From Saprospiraceae bacterium (GTDB lineage Bacteria; Bacteroidota; Bacteroidia; Chitinophagales; Saprospiraceae): a DNA stretch of 45,291 nucleotides. The notes under the pieces were generated by a model. The model saw nothing but the letters and a program-made list of their open reading frames with translations, was not told the origin of the DNA and made no database searches. The translations under genes were made by a program, and so were the position numbers. This document shows positions 1 to 12,012 of the stretch, piece after piece (positions within the stretch are counted from its first letter, which is position 1; each line of letters starts with the position of its first letter). The stretch is from contig JAJTER010000017.1 of NCBI GenBank assembly GCA_021299835.1, forward strand, positions 1-45,291, written 5' to 3'.

Positions 1-1
1 G

Positions 2-1243
2 TTGATAAATAGTGTAATGGAAAAATCATTGGAAATCGAGGATTCTGTTATGTATGATATGGCTATTTGGGCGCTTCCCATAGCCTATAACTTACATGCT
101 TATTTCACCAAAGAAAATGTGTCAGTTCCTTCAGAAGCTCTGAGCGAAACTAAGGCAAATAATTCCGTTTTACCCAATGCTTACGGCTATGCAATAGATT
201 GGAATCAGCGTAATGCACCGGCTGCATTAGCTCATTTATGGAAATTGGGATATAAGGTTCGATCTGCATCCAAACCTTTTAAAATGGATAATATCTCGTT
301 TTCAGCTGGAACATTAATTATTTTGACTGGTGCCAATATTGATAAAAAAGCAGCTTTATCTGCTGATTTACAGATTGTTAGTCTAAAACATAATGTTTCA
401 ATCCATTCCATTTCAACAGGTCGTGCCACAGAAGGGCTAGATTTGGGGTCGTCTAAAAATAGACCTGTTCAACAACCAAGAGTAGCTCTAATGGTTGATG
501 CTCCATTTAATATGCAAACCGCTGGTCAGGTTTGGTTTCTTTTTGATGAAGAGGTTGGTTTACCTGTCGATCGCATAAGATCTTCTATTTTATTACAATC
601 AGCAATGCCAAAATTTGGTGAACGCTATGGTTATGCAGACTTAAATGATTATGATGTCCTCATACTACCTGGAGGAGGAAATAATTTACGCTACATATTT
701 GATAGAGAAGCCTATTCTCAGTTACAAGACTGGGTTAGCAGAGGAGGTACTTTAATAGCTTTAGAAAATGCCGTTGAATTTTTTACTCAAGACAGAAGTA
801 AATTTACCCAGGTAAAATGGTCAGAAATTCCTACAGATACTTCCTTAATGTCTAAAACTGTTTCTTACGATAAAAGAGAAGATTATTTTGGAAAGAAAAG
901 AATCCCTGGCTCTGCATTGTTAAGCAATATAGATGTGTCAAATCCTTTGGCATTTGGTATGGAACCAACGCTACATTCATTAAAACAAGATGTAACGTCG
1001 TTTTTACCTACAGCTGGTATGCAAGTAGTTGGAAGTTATCATACAGATCCGGCAAAATTATTAACAGGTGGTTATGCCTCGAAGGAATCTTTAAAACATC
1101 TATCAGGTAAATGTTTTGCAGGCGTGGTTCCGATGGGTGCCGGAAAAGTGGTTTTATTACTGGATAACACTCAATTTAGAATGTTTTGGAGAGGACCCTC
1201 CCGAATGATTCAAAACGCGGTGATGCTTTTAAAACAGTTTTAA
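2..1243 (+). CDS. M14-family zinc carboxypeptidase-like protein, C-terminal part (5' end outside window)
   Basis: The frame is open at the left edge, so this is the last 413 codons of a longer gene; the TTG at base 2 is just the first visible codon, not a start. Bacteroidota M14-type secreted metallopeptidases of about 830-850 residues end in a region like this one. It has a class-I glutamine-amidotransferase-like domain (visible residues about 155-270, with the LILPGGG turn), then an RIPGSAL segment and a closing MFWRGPSRM motif. The M14 zinc ligands would lie upstream and cannot be checked, so activity is inferred from the family resemblance. It probably acts outside the cytoplasm on peptides. 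It converges with bshC, and a strong hairpin lies between them. Confidence 0.75.
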   Translation: MINSVMEKSLEIEDSVMYDMAIWALPIAYNLHAYFTKENVSVPSEALSETKANNSVLPNAYGYAIDWNQRNAPAALAHLWKLGYKVRSASKPFKMDNISFSAGTLIILTGANIDKKAALSADLQIVSLKHNVSIHSISTGRATEGLDLGSSKNRPVQQPRVALMVDAPFNMQTAGQVWFLFDEEVGLPVDRIRSSILLQSAMPKFGERYGYADLNDYDVLILPGGGNNLRYIFDREAYSQLQDWVSRGGTLIALENAVEFFTQDRSKFTQVKWSEIPTDTSLMSKTVSYDKREDYFGKKRIPGSALLSNIDVSNPLAFGMEPTLHSLKQDVTSFLPTAGMQVVGSYHTDPAKLLTGGYASKESLKHLSGKCFAGVVPMGAGKVVLLLDNTQFRMFWRGPSRMIQNAVMLLKQF

Positions 1244-1246
1244 AAA

Positions 1247-1288
1247 AGAAGGGGGTAATTGTTTTACGTTGAACATCTACCCCCTTTT
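1247..1288. terminator. Bidirectional terminator between the M14 gene and bshC
   Basis: A 9-bp perfect stem (AAGGGGGTA at 1249-1257 with TACCCCCTT at 1278-1286) extends by a G-U and an A-U pair. The loop is about 20 nt. There are T-rich or A-rich flanks on both sides, so it can serve either strand. It fills the 47-nt gap between two convergent stop codons. Confidence 0.8.
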
Positions 1289-1290
1289 AT

Positions 1291-2886
1291 TTAGTCTCCC
1301 AGGCTAATAACTAAGAAGCCCTCTTCTAATGGATTAAGTTCCTCAATGAATAAGTCTAAAATACCTAATCCATACCTCATAAAGAGGGGGATAAAGTTAT
1401 CATGTCTTTCCTGTAGGCCATTTCCAGGGAATAGTCTTTCTTTTATATTTCTTATTTGTTGTATTTGAACATCATATTTTGACTTTTCAGCTCTTGTAAG
1501 CCTGGTAGCAATTTGTTCCCACGATTTAAGTTGCTTAAGCCCTTCTGCAATAATTGTTTTCTCTAAAGTAGGGTCAACTTTAATGGCTTTATCTTTTATT
1601 CGATCTATAATCTTAGTGAATTGTTCAATTTCATTGTCAAAAGATAATTCATTTCCTGAATGTCTTTGGATAAATGCTCGAATTAACGCATCTGTATCCG
1701 TAAATAAATCTACTAATTTGAAATCCAGTTTCAACCATTTTTTCTCCCAAACATCTTCTAAAATTAAAGCAGAATTCCTTCTGATTAACATAGGAAATGG
1801 CACTTTAAAGTAGTCAAATTGAGCTTTTCTTTCTAACCAGTAGGCAATTTCCCCACCTCCACCAATATAGGCAAGATTGGGTAAAATATATTCCTGGAAT
1901 AAAGGACGAAGGACCACATTGGGACTGAATTTTTCAGGATATAAATCCAGTTCATCACGTAATTGAGCGTCTGTAAAAATGATATTTGTACCGACGATAT
2001 GAAAATGATTATCTATTTTTTCTATTCTATTTCTATCATTATTACTTAGATAAAATAGGTTGATTTCGCGAACATGAGCCTGTACACTAAATCCAACATC
2101 CCCCAAAGCCTGCTGTGTTTTTTCTATGATGGCTTGAGAAGGTTGTTCAAATAATTCTTTTTCTATGATAGGTTTAAAAAAATGTTTTAGGCTTTTATGG
2201 CTCATGTTTAGCGTAACTAAGCCGTATTTTCCAAATATTGCATTGACAAGGGCAGAAGAAGCTTGTTCATACAGTTCATTTTCTGTGTAAGCAACATGGA
2301 TTAAACGATAAATTTCCTCTACTCCTGTTGAATCTCCTAATAAATTCTTTAGTTCGGATAATACAATATCCAGCGTATTTGTTTTTAATTTACCGACTGA
2401 CCCGCCTTTATCCTGTTCCCAGGTCAATTTTTTATTAAATAAAAAAGCATGGTTTATTTCGTCAAAATCGTGGTCTTCGGCTCCATTTATGAACAAGGGA
2501 ACAAAATGGTTTGAAGGGTAATAAGCATTTAATTGTTTACATAAATTCAAGGTAGAGCATATCTTGAAAATATAATATAAAGGGCCTGTAAAAAGAACAG
2601 GTTGGTGTGCTGTTATTATGGTGAACGCATTAGGTTCAAGGAGAGAATCTATATTTTTTAAGGTCTCTTCTGAGGTAGGAAGCGATGCATATTGTTCTTT
2701 TAATACTTCAACGATAAGTTTTCTTGGAATGTCCTGTGTAGATTTATCAGAAACAACCTGTTGAAAGGTATCTATATTTACTGCATGCTTGTAAAATGGT
2801 TTAAGGTTTTGATTTCCTGTAGAATATGCTTTATCTTTAGAAGATAATTGAGGTATATCATTGAAAGGAATGACCAGTTTTTTCAT
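1291..2886 (-). CDS. bshC: Bacillithiol biosynthesis cysteine-adding enzyme BshC
   Basis: The 531-residue product matches BshC in length and landmarks: the TAHQPVLFTGPLYYIFK segment (about residues 92-110), FINGAEDHDFDEI (about 133-146) and a C-terminal RHDNFIPLF stretch. BshC is thought to join cysteine to glucosaminyl-malate in the last step of bacillithiol synthesis, the thiol that replaces glutathione in many Firmicutes and Bacteroidota. The other bsh genes are not in the window. The ATG at 2886 is preceded by a TACTTTTG box on the minus strand (2937-2930). It is transcribed divergently from glpK. Confidence 0.92.
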   Translation of the reverse strand: MKKLVIPFNDIPQLSSKDKAYSTGNQNLKPFYKHAVNIDTFQQVVSDKSTQDIPRKLIVEVLKEQYASLPTSEETLKNIDSLLEPNAFTIITAHQPVLFTGPLYYIFKICSTLNLCKQLNAYYPSNHFVPLFINGAEDHDFDEINHAFLFNKKLTWEQDKGGSVGKLKTNTLDIVLSELKNLLGDSTGVEEIYRLIHVAYTENELYEQASSALVNAIFGKYGLVTLNMSHKSLKHFFKPIIEKELFEQPSQAIIEKTQQALGDVGFSVQAHVREINLFYLSNNDRNRIEKIDNHFHIVGTNIIFTDAQLRDELDLYPEKFSPNVVLRPLFQEYILPNLAYIGGGGEIAYWLERKAQFDYFKVPFPMLIRRNSALILEDVWEKKWLKLDFKLVDLFTDTDALIRAFIQRHSGNELSFDNEIEQFTKIIDRIKDKAIKVDPTLEKTIIAEGLKQLKSWEQIATRLTRAEKSKYDVQIQQIRNIKERLFPGNGLQERHDNFIPLFMRYGLGILDLFIEELNPLEEGFLVISLGD

Positions 2887-2929
2887 AATTATGGTTGGAG
2901 ACTTTGCTCATTTTTATTTTGCAAAAAAA

Positions 2930-2937
2930 CAAAAGTA
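2930..2937 (-). promoter_or_regulatory. Putative -7 box for bshC
   Basis: TACTTTTG on the minus strand fits the Bacteroidota primary-sigma -7 consensus TAnnTTTG. It lies 44 nt upstream of the bshC ATG. No clear TTG -33 element is seen at the right spacing, so this rests on one box. Confidence 0.45.
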
Positions 2938-2938
2938 A

Positions 2939-5630
<2,692 letters not shown>

Positions 5631-5639
5631 TATTTCTTT

Positions 5640-6299
5640 TTAAGGATTAAAAATCAAACTTCCTATTCTTACTAAAGTACTTCCCTCATCCAAAGCTATG
5701 GGAAAGTCATCTGACATACCGGCAGAAATTTCAGAAAAGAGGGGGCTATCATAAAAATACGCTGACTTTATCTCTTCGAAAAGAATTCTTAACTGTTTAA
5801 ATTCAGACCGAATCTGTTGAATATCCTCTGTATTTGTGGCCATACCCATTAAACCCCTGATTTGAATATTTTTCATTTCTCCAAAAGTTTCATCTGACAA
5901 AAAAACCTTTAACTCTGATGGTAATATTCCTTGTTTTGTGTCTTCCTTAGCAATTTTAATTTGTAAAAGACAATCCTGAACAATCTCGTGTTTTTCCGCT
6001 TGTTTATTTATTTCTTGCAGTAATAAAAGAGAATCTACAGAATGAATAAGTTTGACGATTGGAATGATTGATTTTACTTTGTTTTTTTGTAAAGAACCAA
6101 TAAGATGCCATTCTAAATTAATGCCATGCAACTCATTTTTTGCGACGAGTTCCTGCACTCTGTTTTCACCAAAAATATTTTGACCCCAATTTTTTACAGT
6201 TTCTATTTCGTCGAAACTTTTATATTTGGATACAACGATTAATTTTGCTCCATAAGGTGACAGTTTATCGAGAATATTTCGGTAATTATCAATATTCAT
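5640..6299 (-). CDS. YggS/PROSC-family pyridoxal-phosphate homeostasis protein
   Basis: The 219-residue protein has the single-domain alanine-racemase-like TIM barrel of the YggS family. PLP would bind Lys25 in the LIVVSKYK segment. FGENRVQELV, WHLIGSLQKNK and the C-terminal SAGMSDDFPIALDEGST stretch (with an arginine shortly after) are all present and diagnostic. The family buffers free PLP and affects amino-acid and keto-acid balance; no enzymatic reaction is firmly known. It lies 11 nt after the deoxynucleoside kinase gene and 9 nt before the alkaline phosphatase gene on the same strand, so the three are probably cotranscribed. Confidence 0.93.
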   Translation of the reverse strand: MNIDNYRNILDKLSPYGAKLIVVSKYKSFDEIETVKNWGQNIFGENRVQELVAKNELHGINLEWHLIGSLQKNKVKSIIPIVKLIHSVDSLLLLQEINKQAEKHEIVQDCLLQIKIAKEDTKQGILPSELKVFLSDETFGEMKNIQIRGLMGMATNTEDIQQIRSEFKQLRILFEEIKSAYFYDSPLFSEISAGMSDDFPIALDEGSTLVRIGSLIFNP

Positions 6300-6310
6300 T
6301 AAGTAATAAT

Positions 6311-6946
6311 TTAAAACAAACCATGTAATTGGGTCCTTACTGATTGAATAACAGTACCTAAATCTTCTTGTTTATTGACAAAATCTAATTCATCAGTAGA
6401 AATGACAAGTAATCTACCCAATTTGTATTCACTTATCCAATTTTCATATCTTTCATTTAATTTTTTCAGATAATCAATACTGATACTTCCCTCATATTCT
6501 CTTCCTCTGGTTTGGATGTGATCAACTAGCGTTGGAATACTGGCCTTAAGGTAAATTAACAAATCAGGCGGTTGAATATAGGCCGTCATTGAATTAAACA
6601 AAGAAATATAATTATTAAAATCTCTTCCTGTCATAAGTCCCATATCATGCAAATTTGGAGCAAAAATATTAGCGTCCTCATAAATGGTACGGTCTTGGAT
6701 GACGGTAACATCGCCATTTAAAATTTGCATTATCTGGTTATAACGAGTATGCAGGAAATAAATTTGTAAATTAAATGACCACCTGCGCATATCAGTATAA
6801 AAATCTACAAGATATGGATTATCATCTGTGCTCTCATAATGAACTTGCCAACCGAATTGTTTAGCTAATTGAGAACATAAGGTTGTTTTTCCAGCACCTA
6901 TATTGCCAGCAATGGCAACATGTTTTATTTGAGGGATTAATTCCAA
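6311..6946 (-). CDS. Deoxynucleoside kinase (dGK/dAK/dCK family)
   Basis: The cytoplasmic enzyme phosphorylates deoxynucleosides for dNTP salvage. The P-loop GNIGAGKT is at residues 14-21, and the family's ERS motif is represented by QDRTIYEDANIF (about 90-100), followed by the RGREYEGSI lid. At 211 residues it has the usual length. The reading frame has no ATG before the P-loop: the best start is TTG at 6946, because codons upstream offer only non-start triplets and moving inward would cut the first beta strand. It is the first gene of the leftward trio. The preferred base (A, C or G) cannot be told from motifs alone. Confidence 0.88.
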   Translation of the reverse strand: MELIPQIKHVAIAGNIGAGKTTLCSQLAKQFGWQVHYESTDDNPYLVDFYTDMRRWSFNLQIYFLHTRYNQIMQILNGDVTVIQDRTIYEDANIFAPNLHDMGLMTGRDFNNYISLFNSMTAYIQPPDLLIYLKASIPTLVDHIQTRGREYEGSISIDYLKKLNERYENWISEYKLGRLLVISTDELDFVNKQEDLGTVIQSVRTQLHGLF

Positions 6947-7083
6947 GTTAATTTTTTTAAGCCACCGATAAATTATTCGTAAAAATACAATAACCTGAAC
7001 ACCTTGCCAAAAATTTATTTTTAGCTTTACACTTATTTTGACCGTTTGACGAATAAATAGGTATAAACTTCTATAAACTTGTT

Positions 7084-7383
7084 ATGAAAATAGACAATAA
7101 CTTAATTTTGAAATTGGAAAATTTAAGCAGATTAAAACTTTCCGAGGATGAAAGAGTCTCTATGATTTCAAATTTATCTGATATGTTAAAGCTTGTTGAA
7201 AAATTAGAGGAACTTCCAACGGATAATGTTGAACCATTAATCTATATCAATGGTGAAACTAACATTTGGAGAAATGATGCATCAGAAACCCTGATATCTG
7301 CTGAAATGGCTGTGAAAAATGCACCTGAGGCACAAGAAAACTTTTTTAGTGTGCCAAGGGTTATTAATTTGAATAACAAGTAA
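7084..7383 (+). CDS. gatC: Asp/Glu-tRNA amidotransferase subunit C
   Basis: The 99-residue product has the GatC pattern: a helical N-terminus with [13 protein letters not shown], a central [12 protein letters not shown] segment and a C-terminal [16 protein letters not shown] tail. GatC stabilises GatA and GatB in the GatCAB complex, which makes Gln-tRNA(Gln) and/or Asn-tRNA(Asn) by transamidation. gatA and gatB are not in the window, as is common in bacteria where the three genes are scattered. The upstream 137 nt hold two copies of TATAAACTT (7062-7070, 7072-7080) just before the ATG, possibly part of its promoter. An ABC ATPase gene follows after 16 nt. Confidence 0.9.
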   Translation: MKIDNNLILKLENLSRLKLSEDERVSMISNLSDMLKLVEKLEELPTDNVEPLIYINGETNIWRNDASETLISAEMAVKNAPEAQENFFSVPRVINLNNK

Positions 7384-7399
7384 GTATAAACAAACTGAA

Positions 7400-8119
7400 A
7401 TGGAAAAAAAGCCTCTTATCTCAATTGAGAATTTGCGAAAAACTTATATTATGGGTGATAATGAGGTAAAAGCATTGCAATCTGCCAGCCTTAATATTTA
7501 TAAAAATGAATATGTTGCCTTAATGGGACCTTCAGGATCTGGAAAATCAACGTTAATGAATTTATTAGGTTGCCTTGATTCCCCAACTTCTGGCGTTTAT
7601 TCTCTCAATGGAAATAACGTTGCTAATATGGTCGATGAGGAACTCGCTATCGTTAGAAATAAGGAAATCGGATTTGTTTTTCAAACTTTTAATCTTTTAC
7701 CAAGATTGTCTGCCTTAGAAAATGTAGCTCTACCTTTGGTTTATGCGGGTGTTCCTATTAAAATAAGGCTCAATAGAGCTAAAGACATGTTAGCTGCCGT
7801 TGGACTCAAAGATAGGATGGACCATAAGCCTAATGAACTATCTGGAGGCCAAAGACAAAGGGTAGCCGTCGCGAGAGCTTTGGTGAATAATCCGTCTATT
7901 ATCCTTGCAGATGAGCCAACTGGTAATCTTGATTCTAAAACTTCTTATGAAATCATGCAATTGTTTGAGGAAATTCATAAACTCGGTAATACAATCATTC
8001 TTGTTACACACGAACCTGACATTGCCGCGCATGCTCATAGAATTGTAAAACTTAAAGATGGTTACATAGAGAGCGATGAACTTAATCTGTCTATTCAAAG
8101 TATTAAAATGCCTGTATAA
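7400..8119 (+). CDS. ABC transporter ATP-binding protein, LolD/MacB-type
   Basis: This is a 239-residue stand-alone nucleotide-binding subunit. Walker A is GPSGSGKST (residues 43-51), the Q-loop lies in [11 protein letters not shown], the signature is LSGGQRQR, Walker B is [12 protein letters not shown], and the switch histidine is in VTHE. The sequence style ([35 protein letters not shown]) places it in the LolD/MacB/FtsE-like group, which powers lipoprotein release, efflux or envelope processes without moving substrate through a classic channel. No permease gene is adjacent, so the partner must be elsewhere. It sits between gatC (16 nt) and the adenosyltransferase gene (14 nt), probably in one transcript. 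Confidence 0.9.
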   Translation: MEKKPLISIENLRKTYIMGDNEVKALQSASLNIYKNEYVALMGPSGSGKSTLMNLLGCLDSPTSGVYSLNGNNVANMVDEELAIVRNKEIGFVFQTFNLLPRLSALENVALPLVYAGVPIKIRLNRAKDMLAAVGLKDRMDHKPNELSGGQRQRVAVARALVNNPSIILADEPTGNLDSKTSYEIMQLFEEIHKLGNTIILVTHEPDIAAHAHRIVKLKDGYIESDELNLSIQSIKMPV

Positions 8120-8133
8120 AATTATTGTTTGAA

Positions 8134-8676
8134 ATGAAAGTATATACTAAAAATGGAGATTTTGGTAAGACCTCACTGATTGGAGGGAAATCTCTTTCTA
8201 AAAATAATATCAGGATTGAGGCCTATGGAGGTGTCGATGAGTTAAATGCATGGATTGGTCTTTTGGCTGATAATATAGGAGATGATCGTCAGGTTTCTTT
8301 TCTCAGATATTTGCAAAATCAATTATTTGTTATTGGTTCCAAATTGGCCACACCATTAAACAGTGCATTCACCGCTCCAGCACTTCCTCTCGATTTGATT
8401 GAAAAATTGGAAACTGAGATTGATTTTATGGACGCAGATTTAGCTCCTTTAACCAACTTTATACTCCCCGGCGGTCATACCTTAATTTCTTATTGTCATT
8501 TAGCCAGAGTGGTTTGTAGAAGGGTTGAAAGAAATATAGTTTCGCTTTCTGAAGTAGAAACAGTAGAAAGTCAAATTTTAGCTATAATCAATCGTTTATC
8601 AGATTATCTGTTCATTTTAGCGAGATATAACTCCTTAAAATTACAGGTTGTAGAGATTGTTTGGAAGGCAACATAA
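8134..8676 (+). CDS. Cob(I)alamin adenosyltransferase, PduO type
   Basis: The enzyme transfers the adenosyl group of ATP to cob(I)alamin to make coenzyme B12. From the ATG at 8134 the protein begins MKVYTKNGDFGKTSL, the expected PduO start with its ATP-binding loop; a TTG at 8125 would add three residues and is less likely. YGGVDELNAWIG (about residues 32-43) and the C-terminal CRRVERNIV plus INRLSDYLFILAR helices are family hallmarks. The length (180 residues) is typical. No B12-dependent enzyme is in the window. It is the last gene of the gatC cluster. Confidence 0.93.
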   Translation: MKVYTKNGDFGKTSLIGGKSLSKNNIRIEAYGGVDELNAWIGLLADNIGDDRQVSFLRYLQNQLFVIGSKLATPLNSAFTAPALPLDLIEKLETEIDFMDADLAPLTNFILPGGHTLISYCHLARVVCRRVERNIVSLSEVETVESQILAIINRLSDYLFILARYNSLKLQVVEIVWKAT

Positions 8677-8684
8677 AATTTATT

Positions 8685-8713
8685 TTGATTTCTTTATTTT
8701 TCGTATAAATTTG
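8685..8713 (+). promoter_or_regulatory. Promoter for the HD phosphodiesterase gene
   Basis: A TTG at 8685-8687 and a perfect TAnnTTTG box (TAAATTTG, 8706-8713) are separated by 18 nt, matching the Bacteroidota -33/-7 architecture. The ATG at 8730 lies 16 nt after the -7 box, so the 5' leader would be about 10 nt. Confidence 0.55.
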
Positions 8714-8729
8714 CAGGGCAATTCGGTTT

Positions 8730-10127
8730 ATGCCTAGTAACAACGTGTTTTCAGCAAATTCGATACGGTTTATCGCAATAATAATCTTTACCGGGTTCAT
8801 TGTATTTTCTTTGTTTATTCTATTTAATGTATTCACAGAAAATATATATGTTAATTTGGGTATCTCCCTTATACTTTCGAGTGTTTTCTTACTGCTTACC
8901 TTTATTATTTACCGTACAATTAATATAGACGAAACCCTAAATAGGTCTATATTTTTCTTATTGGGTTTAATTCCTTTTTTTACAATAATTGCTCATTTTC
9001 TGAGCCAGTATAATCCTCTTTTTTTATTCATGTTGCCGTTAGGCATTATTATAATCGTTATCAAATATTTCTTTAACGAAAGTCTCTCTTTTGGTATTTA
9101 TTTTTCTGCGATTGCCTGTATTTTTCTTTCGTTAAATCCTTCCATACAATGGATGTTTTTACAAATTTTCACTGGATTACTCATTCTTTTTTTACCTTTT
9201 GACAGCAAGAAGCCATCCCGGATTATTGGAAGTATATTTGTAGTTTGCATAGCATCTATATTAATTTCAGTCAGTTTAAAGTTAATTTATCCTGGCTTTC
9301 AACCTTCTTTTGAGGAACTTATCACTTTTTTAATTATTCAGTCACTATTATTACTGCTCGCTTATTTAGTAATACCTTTCTTAGAAAGGATTTTTTCTTT
9401 TACATCGGCTTTTTCATTAAATGAATTAGGAAATCTTGATAATTTTTTGTTGAAAGAGCTTGCGCTGAAAGCCCCGGGTACTTATCAACATTCAATCCAG
9501 GTAAGTTACCTGGCGGAAGCTGCTGCACAAAAAATTCATATAAATAGTCAATTATGCAGGGTAGGGGGGTTATACCATGATATTGGTAAATTAGTCAATC
9601 CTAATTATTTTAATGAAAATATTCAAAATCTTAATCCTTTCGAAAATCAATCTTTTCATAGAAGTGCCGAATTAATAATTAAGCACGTAAAGGATGGTAT
9701 AGAATTAGGTAGAAAATATAGGTTGCCTGAAGTTATAATAGACTTTATTAGAACGCACCACGGTACAACCAAAGTAGAATATTTTTATAGAAAATTCAAA
9801 GCTTCAGAAAATTATTTTGATGTCAATGAATCTGATTTTACTTATCCGGGACCAAAACCATTTAGCAGGGAACAATCTATTGTAATGCTTGCCGATACTA
9901 TTGAAGCAGCCTGTAGGAGTTTAAAAAATCCAACAGAAAATGACTTGTTTGATTTGATAAATCGATTAGTTGAATATAAGATAAAAATGGGCCAATTTCA
10001 GGAATCCCGATTATCCTTTGATGAACTTAATTTATGTAAAGAAGCATTTAAAGATTACATAAAAACTTTTTACCACCAAAGAATTTCTTATCCCGAACCA
10101 ATAAATTCGGGACAAGAATTCTTGTGA
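8730..10127 (+). CDS. PgpH-like membrane HD-domain phosphodiesterase lacking the 7TMR-HDED sensor
   Basis: The 465-residue protein has about seven to eight hydrophobic segments (residues about 10-225) and a cytoplasmic HD domain (about 240-445). The metal-site motifs are visible: TYQHSIQ, GGLYHDIGK, FHRSAELI, RTHHG and LADTIEAA. This set is characteristic of PgpH, which hydrolyses c-di-AMP to pApA. Usual PgpH proteins are about 680-800 residues and carry a large extracytoplasmic 7TMR-HDED domain after the first membrane helix; here that domain is absent. A good promoter immediately upstream argues that the short form is genuine. Substrate assignment is by homology only. It converges with the CocE-like gene with a 3-nt gap. 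Confidence 0.85.
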   Translation: MPSNNVFSANSIRFIAIIIFTGFIVFSLFILFNVFTENIYVNLGISLILSSVFLLLTFIIYRTINIDETLNRSIFFLLGLIPFFTIIAHFLSQYNPLFLFMLPLGIIIIVIKYFFNESLSFGIYFSAIACIFLSLNPSIQWMFLQIFTGLLILFLPFDSKKPSRIIGSIFVVCIASILISVSLKLIYPGFQPSFEELITFLIIQSLLLLLAYLVIPFLERIFSFTSAFSLNELGNLDNFLLKELALKAPGTYQHSIQVSYLAEAAAQKIHINSQLCRVGGLYHDIGKLVNPNYFNENIQNLNPFENQSFHRSAELIIKHVKDGIELGRKYRLPEVIIDFIRTHHGTTKVEYFYRKFKASENYFDVNESDFTYPGPKPFSREQSIVMLADTIEAACRSLKNPTENDLFDLINRLVEYKIKMGQFQESRLSFDELNLCKEAFKDYIKTFYHQRISYPEPINSGQEFL

Positions 10128-10130
10128 TAT

Positions 10131-12002
10131 TTATTTTTTAATCATTGGTAGAATAATCCTTGAGGGATATTTCGTACTGTGATGTACTTTATTTTTTGCT
10201 ACCACGCCAACTTTTTCGTCAAAATTATTTCCTCCGGTATTTAGATTTCTATCAAATCTCGGAAAATTACTACTCGAAACTTCAATTCTGATTTGATGAC
10301 CTTTTGGAAAAAAATTACTGGTTGATAAAGCGGATAGCTTCACTTCATAGACCTTATCTTTTTCCATAAATACTTCTTTGTCGTACCCTTCTCTATATCT
10401 AACTCTCTGTATAGTTTCGTCTAGATTATAGGCTTTTCCGTCTGGATAAACATCTATCAATTTTAGGGTGAAATCAGTGTCCTTAGCATCGGAGGACACA
10501 AAAAGAACAGATTCTATAAATCCACTAATTTCCACGTCTTCGGTTAAAGGCGCAGTAGAATAAACTAAAATATCTTCTCTTAATTCCATGGTTTGTTGAT
10601 CAAATGATCCCCCTTGGATAGCATTACCAATACAACAAACATTACCACCAAAAGAATTCACCGGATTCGCAGGGTCATAAATATATTGGTCTGGCAAATC
10701 CGTTTTAGGTGCTGACAGGGTCAGGGTACCATCTCCATTTCTGGAATTTGCTTTTCCATTACTATTTAAGTAAAAAGGCGTAGCTACAGCCTCTTTTGGA
10801 GGCCAGGTTTCACTTTGTTGCCATTTATTAGAACCCATAGTAAAATATTGAACTCTGGGCAGTTTACTTTTCACTCCATTTTCCTGACCTTTTAACCAGT
10901 AATCGAACCAGCTATAAGTTAGTGCGTCGTAATCTAATCGGGCATCTCCTACACTTCTTTCACCCACAATGGTATTTTCGGTTGCCCTTTTAAACGAGCA
11001 ATGTAACGTAGGAGCTATAACCAAGTATTGATTATCTGCAGCTTCAGGAAATTTAGATTTATCTCTTATTAAATTAAAGAGGGAAATATTGGGTGTTGTA
11101 GCGACATCGTACCATGAAACGAACCAATAAGAAGGTTTTTTAAATGCCATATTGTCATGAAATAAACCACCTTGAAACCATTTTTGGTCATTAGGTTTTC
11201 TTCGAATCATGTCTTCATAAACACCTATCGGACCATTTACATTTTTAATAATATCCTGAACGGGTAAATGCTTTAAAGCGGTAACCCAGTCAACTTTAGG
11301 GTTTTCAGGGGCAAGGTCAAAGTTCCGGGATACTCTAATTAACTCTTCTTGGGTAATGTCGACTGGATAAGTAGGTCTTACTCGGTCATTTTGAACACTA
11401 TATAACCAGGAAGTGAATAACATTTGCTGAGCACCGCCTCTAAACCAATTACCTTGTTCATATAAATTTCCAATTTTTCCAACGCCAGCGCCAAATCCTT
11501 GCGGAACGAGTGCAGTATGCGCCGGATGATCAAGGGATGCTACAGCCATTTGCCATTCGGCTGTTGAAGAACAACCAATGGTACCAATTTTCTGATTGGA
11601 CCATTCTTGTGAAGAAATCCATGAAAATGCATCATAACCATCTGTTGTTGGAGTACCTAGAATATCCCAAACACCTTCCGAAAAAAATCGTCCTCTTTCG
11701 TTTTGTACAATATAAACATAACCTCTTTTTACTGCATCATAAGCAGTTTCGTACTGTCTAATAGCCTCCTTACCATCAATCCATTGATTGAAATTATAGG
11801 GTGTTTTAGACAAAATAACAGGATATTTTCCCGGGCTTTTTGGTCTGTAAATATCTGTAGCAAGCCTTATACCGTCGCGCATAGGCATCATCACTTTTTG
11901 GTCGACTACGGCAATTTCTTTTAATTTTTCAAGAGTAACTGCCTCATTTTGCCCAAATAAAATGAGTGGGAATAAAAATAGAAATAAGCATTGTTTTTTC
12001 AT
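10131..12002 (-). CDS. CocE/NonD-family (X-Pro dipeptidyl-peptidase S15-like) secreted hydrolase
   Basis: The ATG at 12002 gives a 623-residue protein with a clean signal peptide ([18 protein letters not shown]); a longer frame would hide it. The N-terminal alpha/beta-hydrolase domain contains [16 protein letters not shown] and the nucleophile region [12 protein letters not shown], while the C-terminal beta-sandwich ends in [22 protein letters not shown], the standard pattern of CocE/acyl-transferase S15 proteins. These enzymes cleave esters, amides or N-terminal dipeptides; glutaryl-7-ACA acylase-like members also belong here. Substrate is unknown. It follows purB by 10 nt on the same strand, so it may be cotranscribed. 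Confidence 0.9.
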   Translation of the reverse strand: MKKQCLFLFLFPLILFGQNEAVTLEKLKEIAVVDQKVMMPMRDGIRLATDIYRPKSPGKYPVILSKTPYNFNQWIDGKEAIRQYETAYDAVKRGYVYIVQNERGRFFSEGVWDILGTPTTDGYDAFSWISSQEWSNQKIGTIGCSSTAEWQMAVASLDHPAHTALVPQGFGAGVGKIGNLYEQGNWFRGGAQQMLFTSWLYSVQNDRVRPTYPVDITQEELIRVSRNFDLAPENPKVDWVTALKHLPVQDIIKNVNGPIGVYEDMIRRKPNDQKWFQGGLFHDNMAFKKPSYWFVSWYDVATTPNISLFNLIRDKSKFPEAADNQYLVIAPTLHCSFKRATENTIVGERSVGDARLDYDALTYSWFDYWLKGQENGVKSKLPRVQYFTMGSNKWQQSETWPPKEAVATPFYLNSNGKANSRNGDGTLTLSAPKTDLPDQYIYDPANPVNSFGGNVCCIGNAIQGGSFDQQTMELREDILVYSTAPLTEDVEISGFIESVLFVSSDAKDTDFTLKLIDVYPDGKAYNLDETIQRVRYREGYDKEVFMEKDKVYEVKLSALSTSNFFPKGHQIRIEVSSSNFPRFDRNLNTGGNNFDEKVGVVAKNKVHHSTKYPSRIILPMIKK

Positions 12003-12012
12003 GTAAGTAGTT

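Noticed and set aside
7062-7080. Two tandem TATAAACTT copies before gatC as an operator.
   Set aside because: Only two copies of an AT-rich 9-mer next to a probable promoter; chance or promoter slippage explains it as well, so no operator is claimed.
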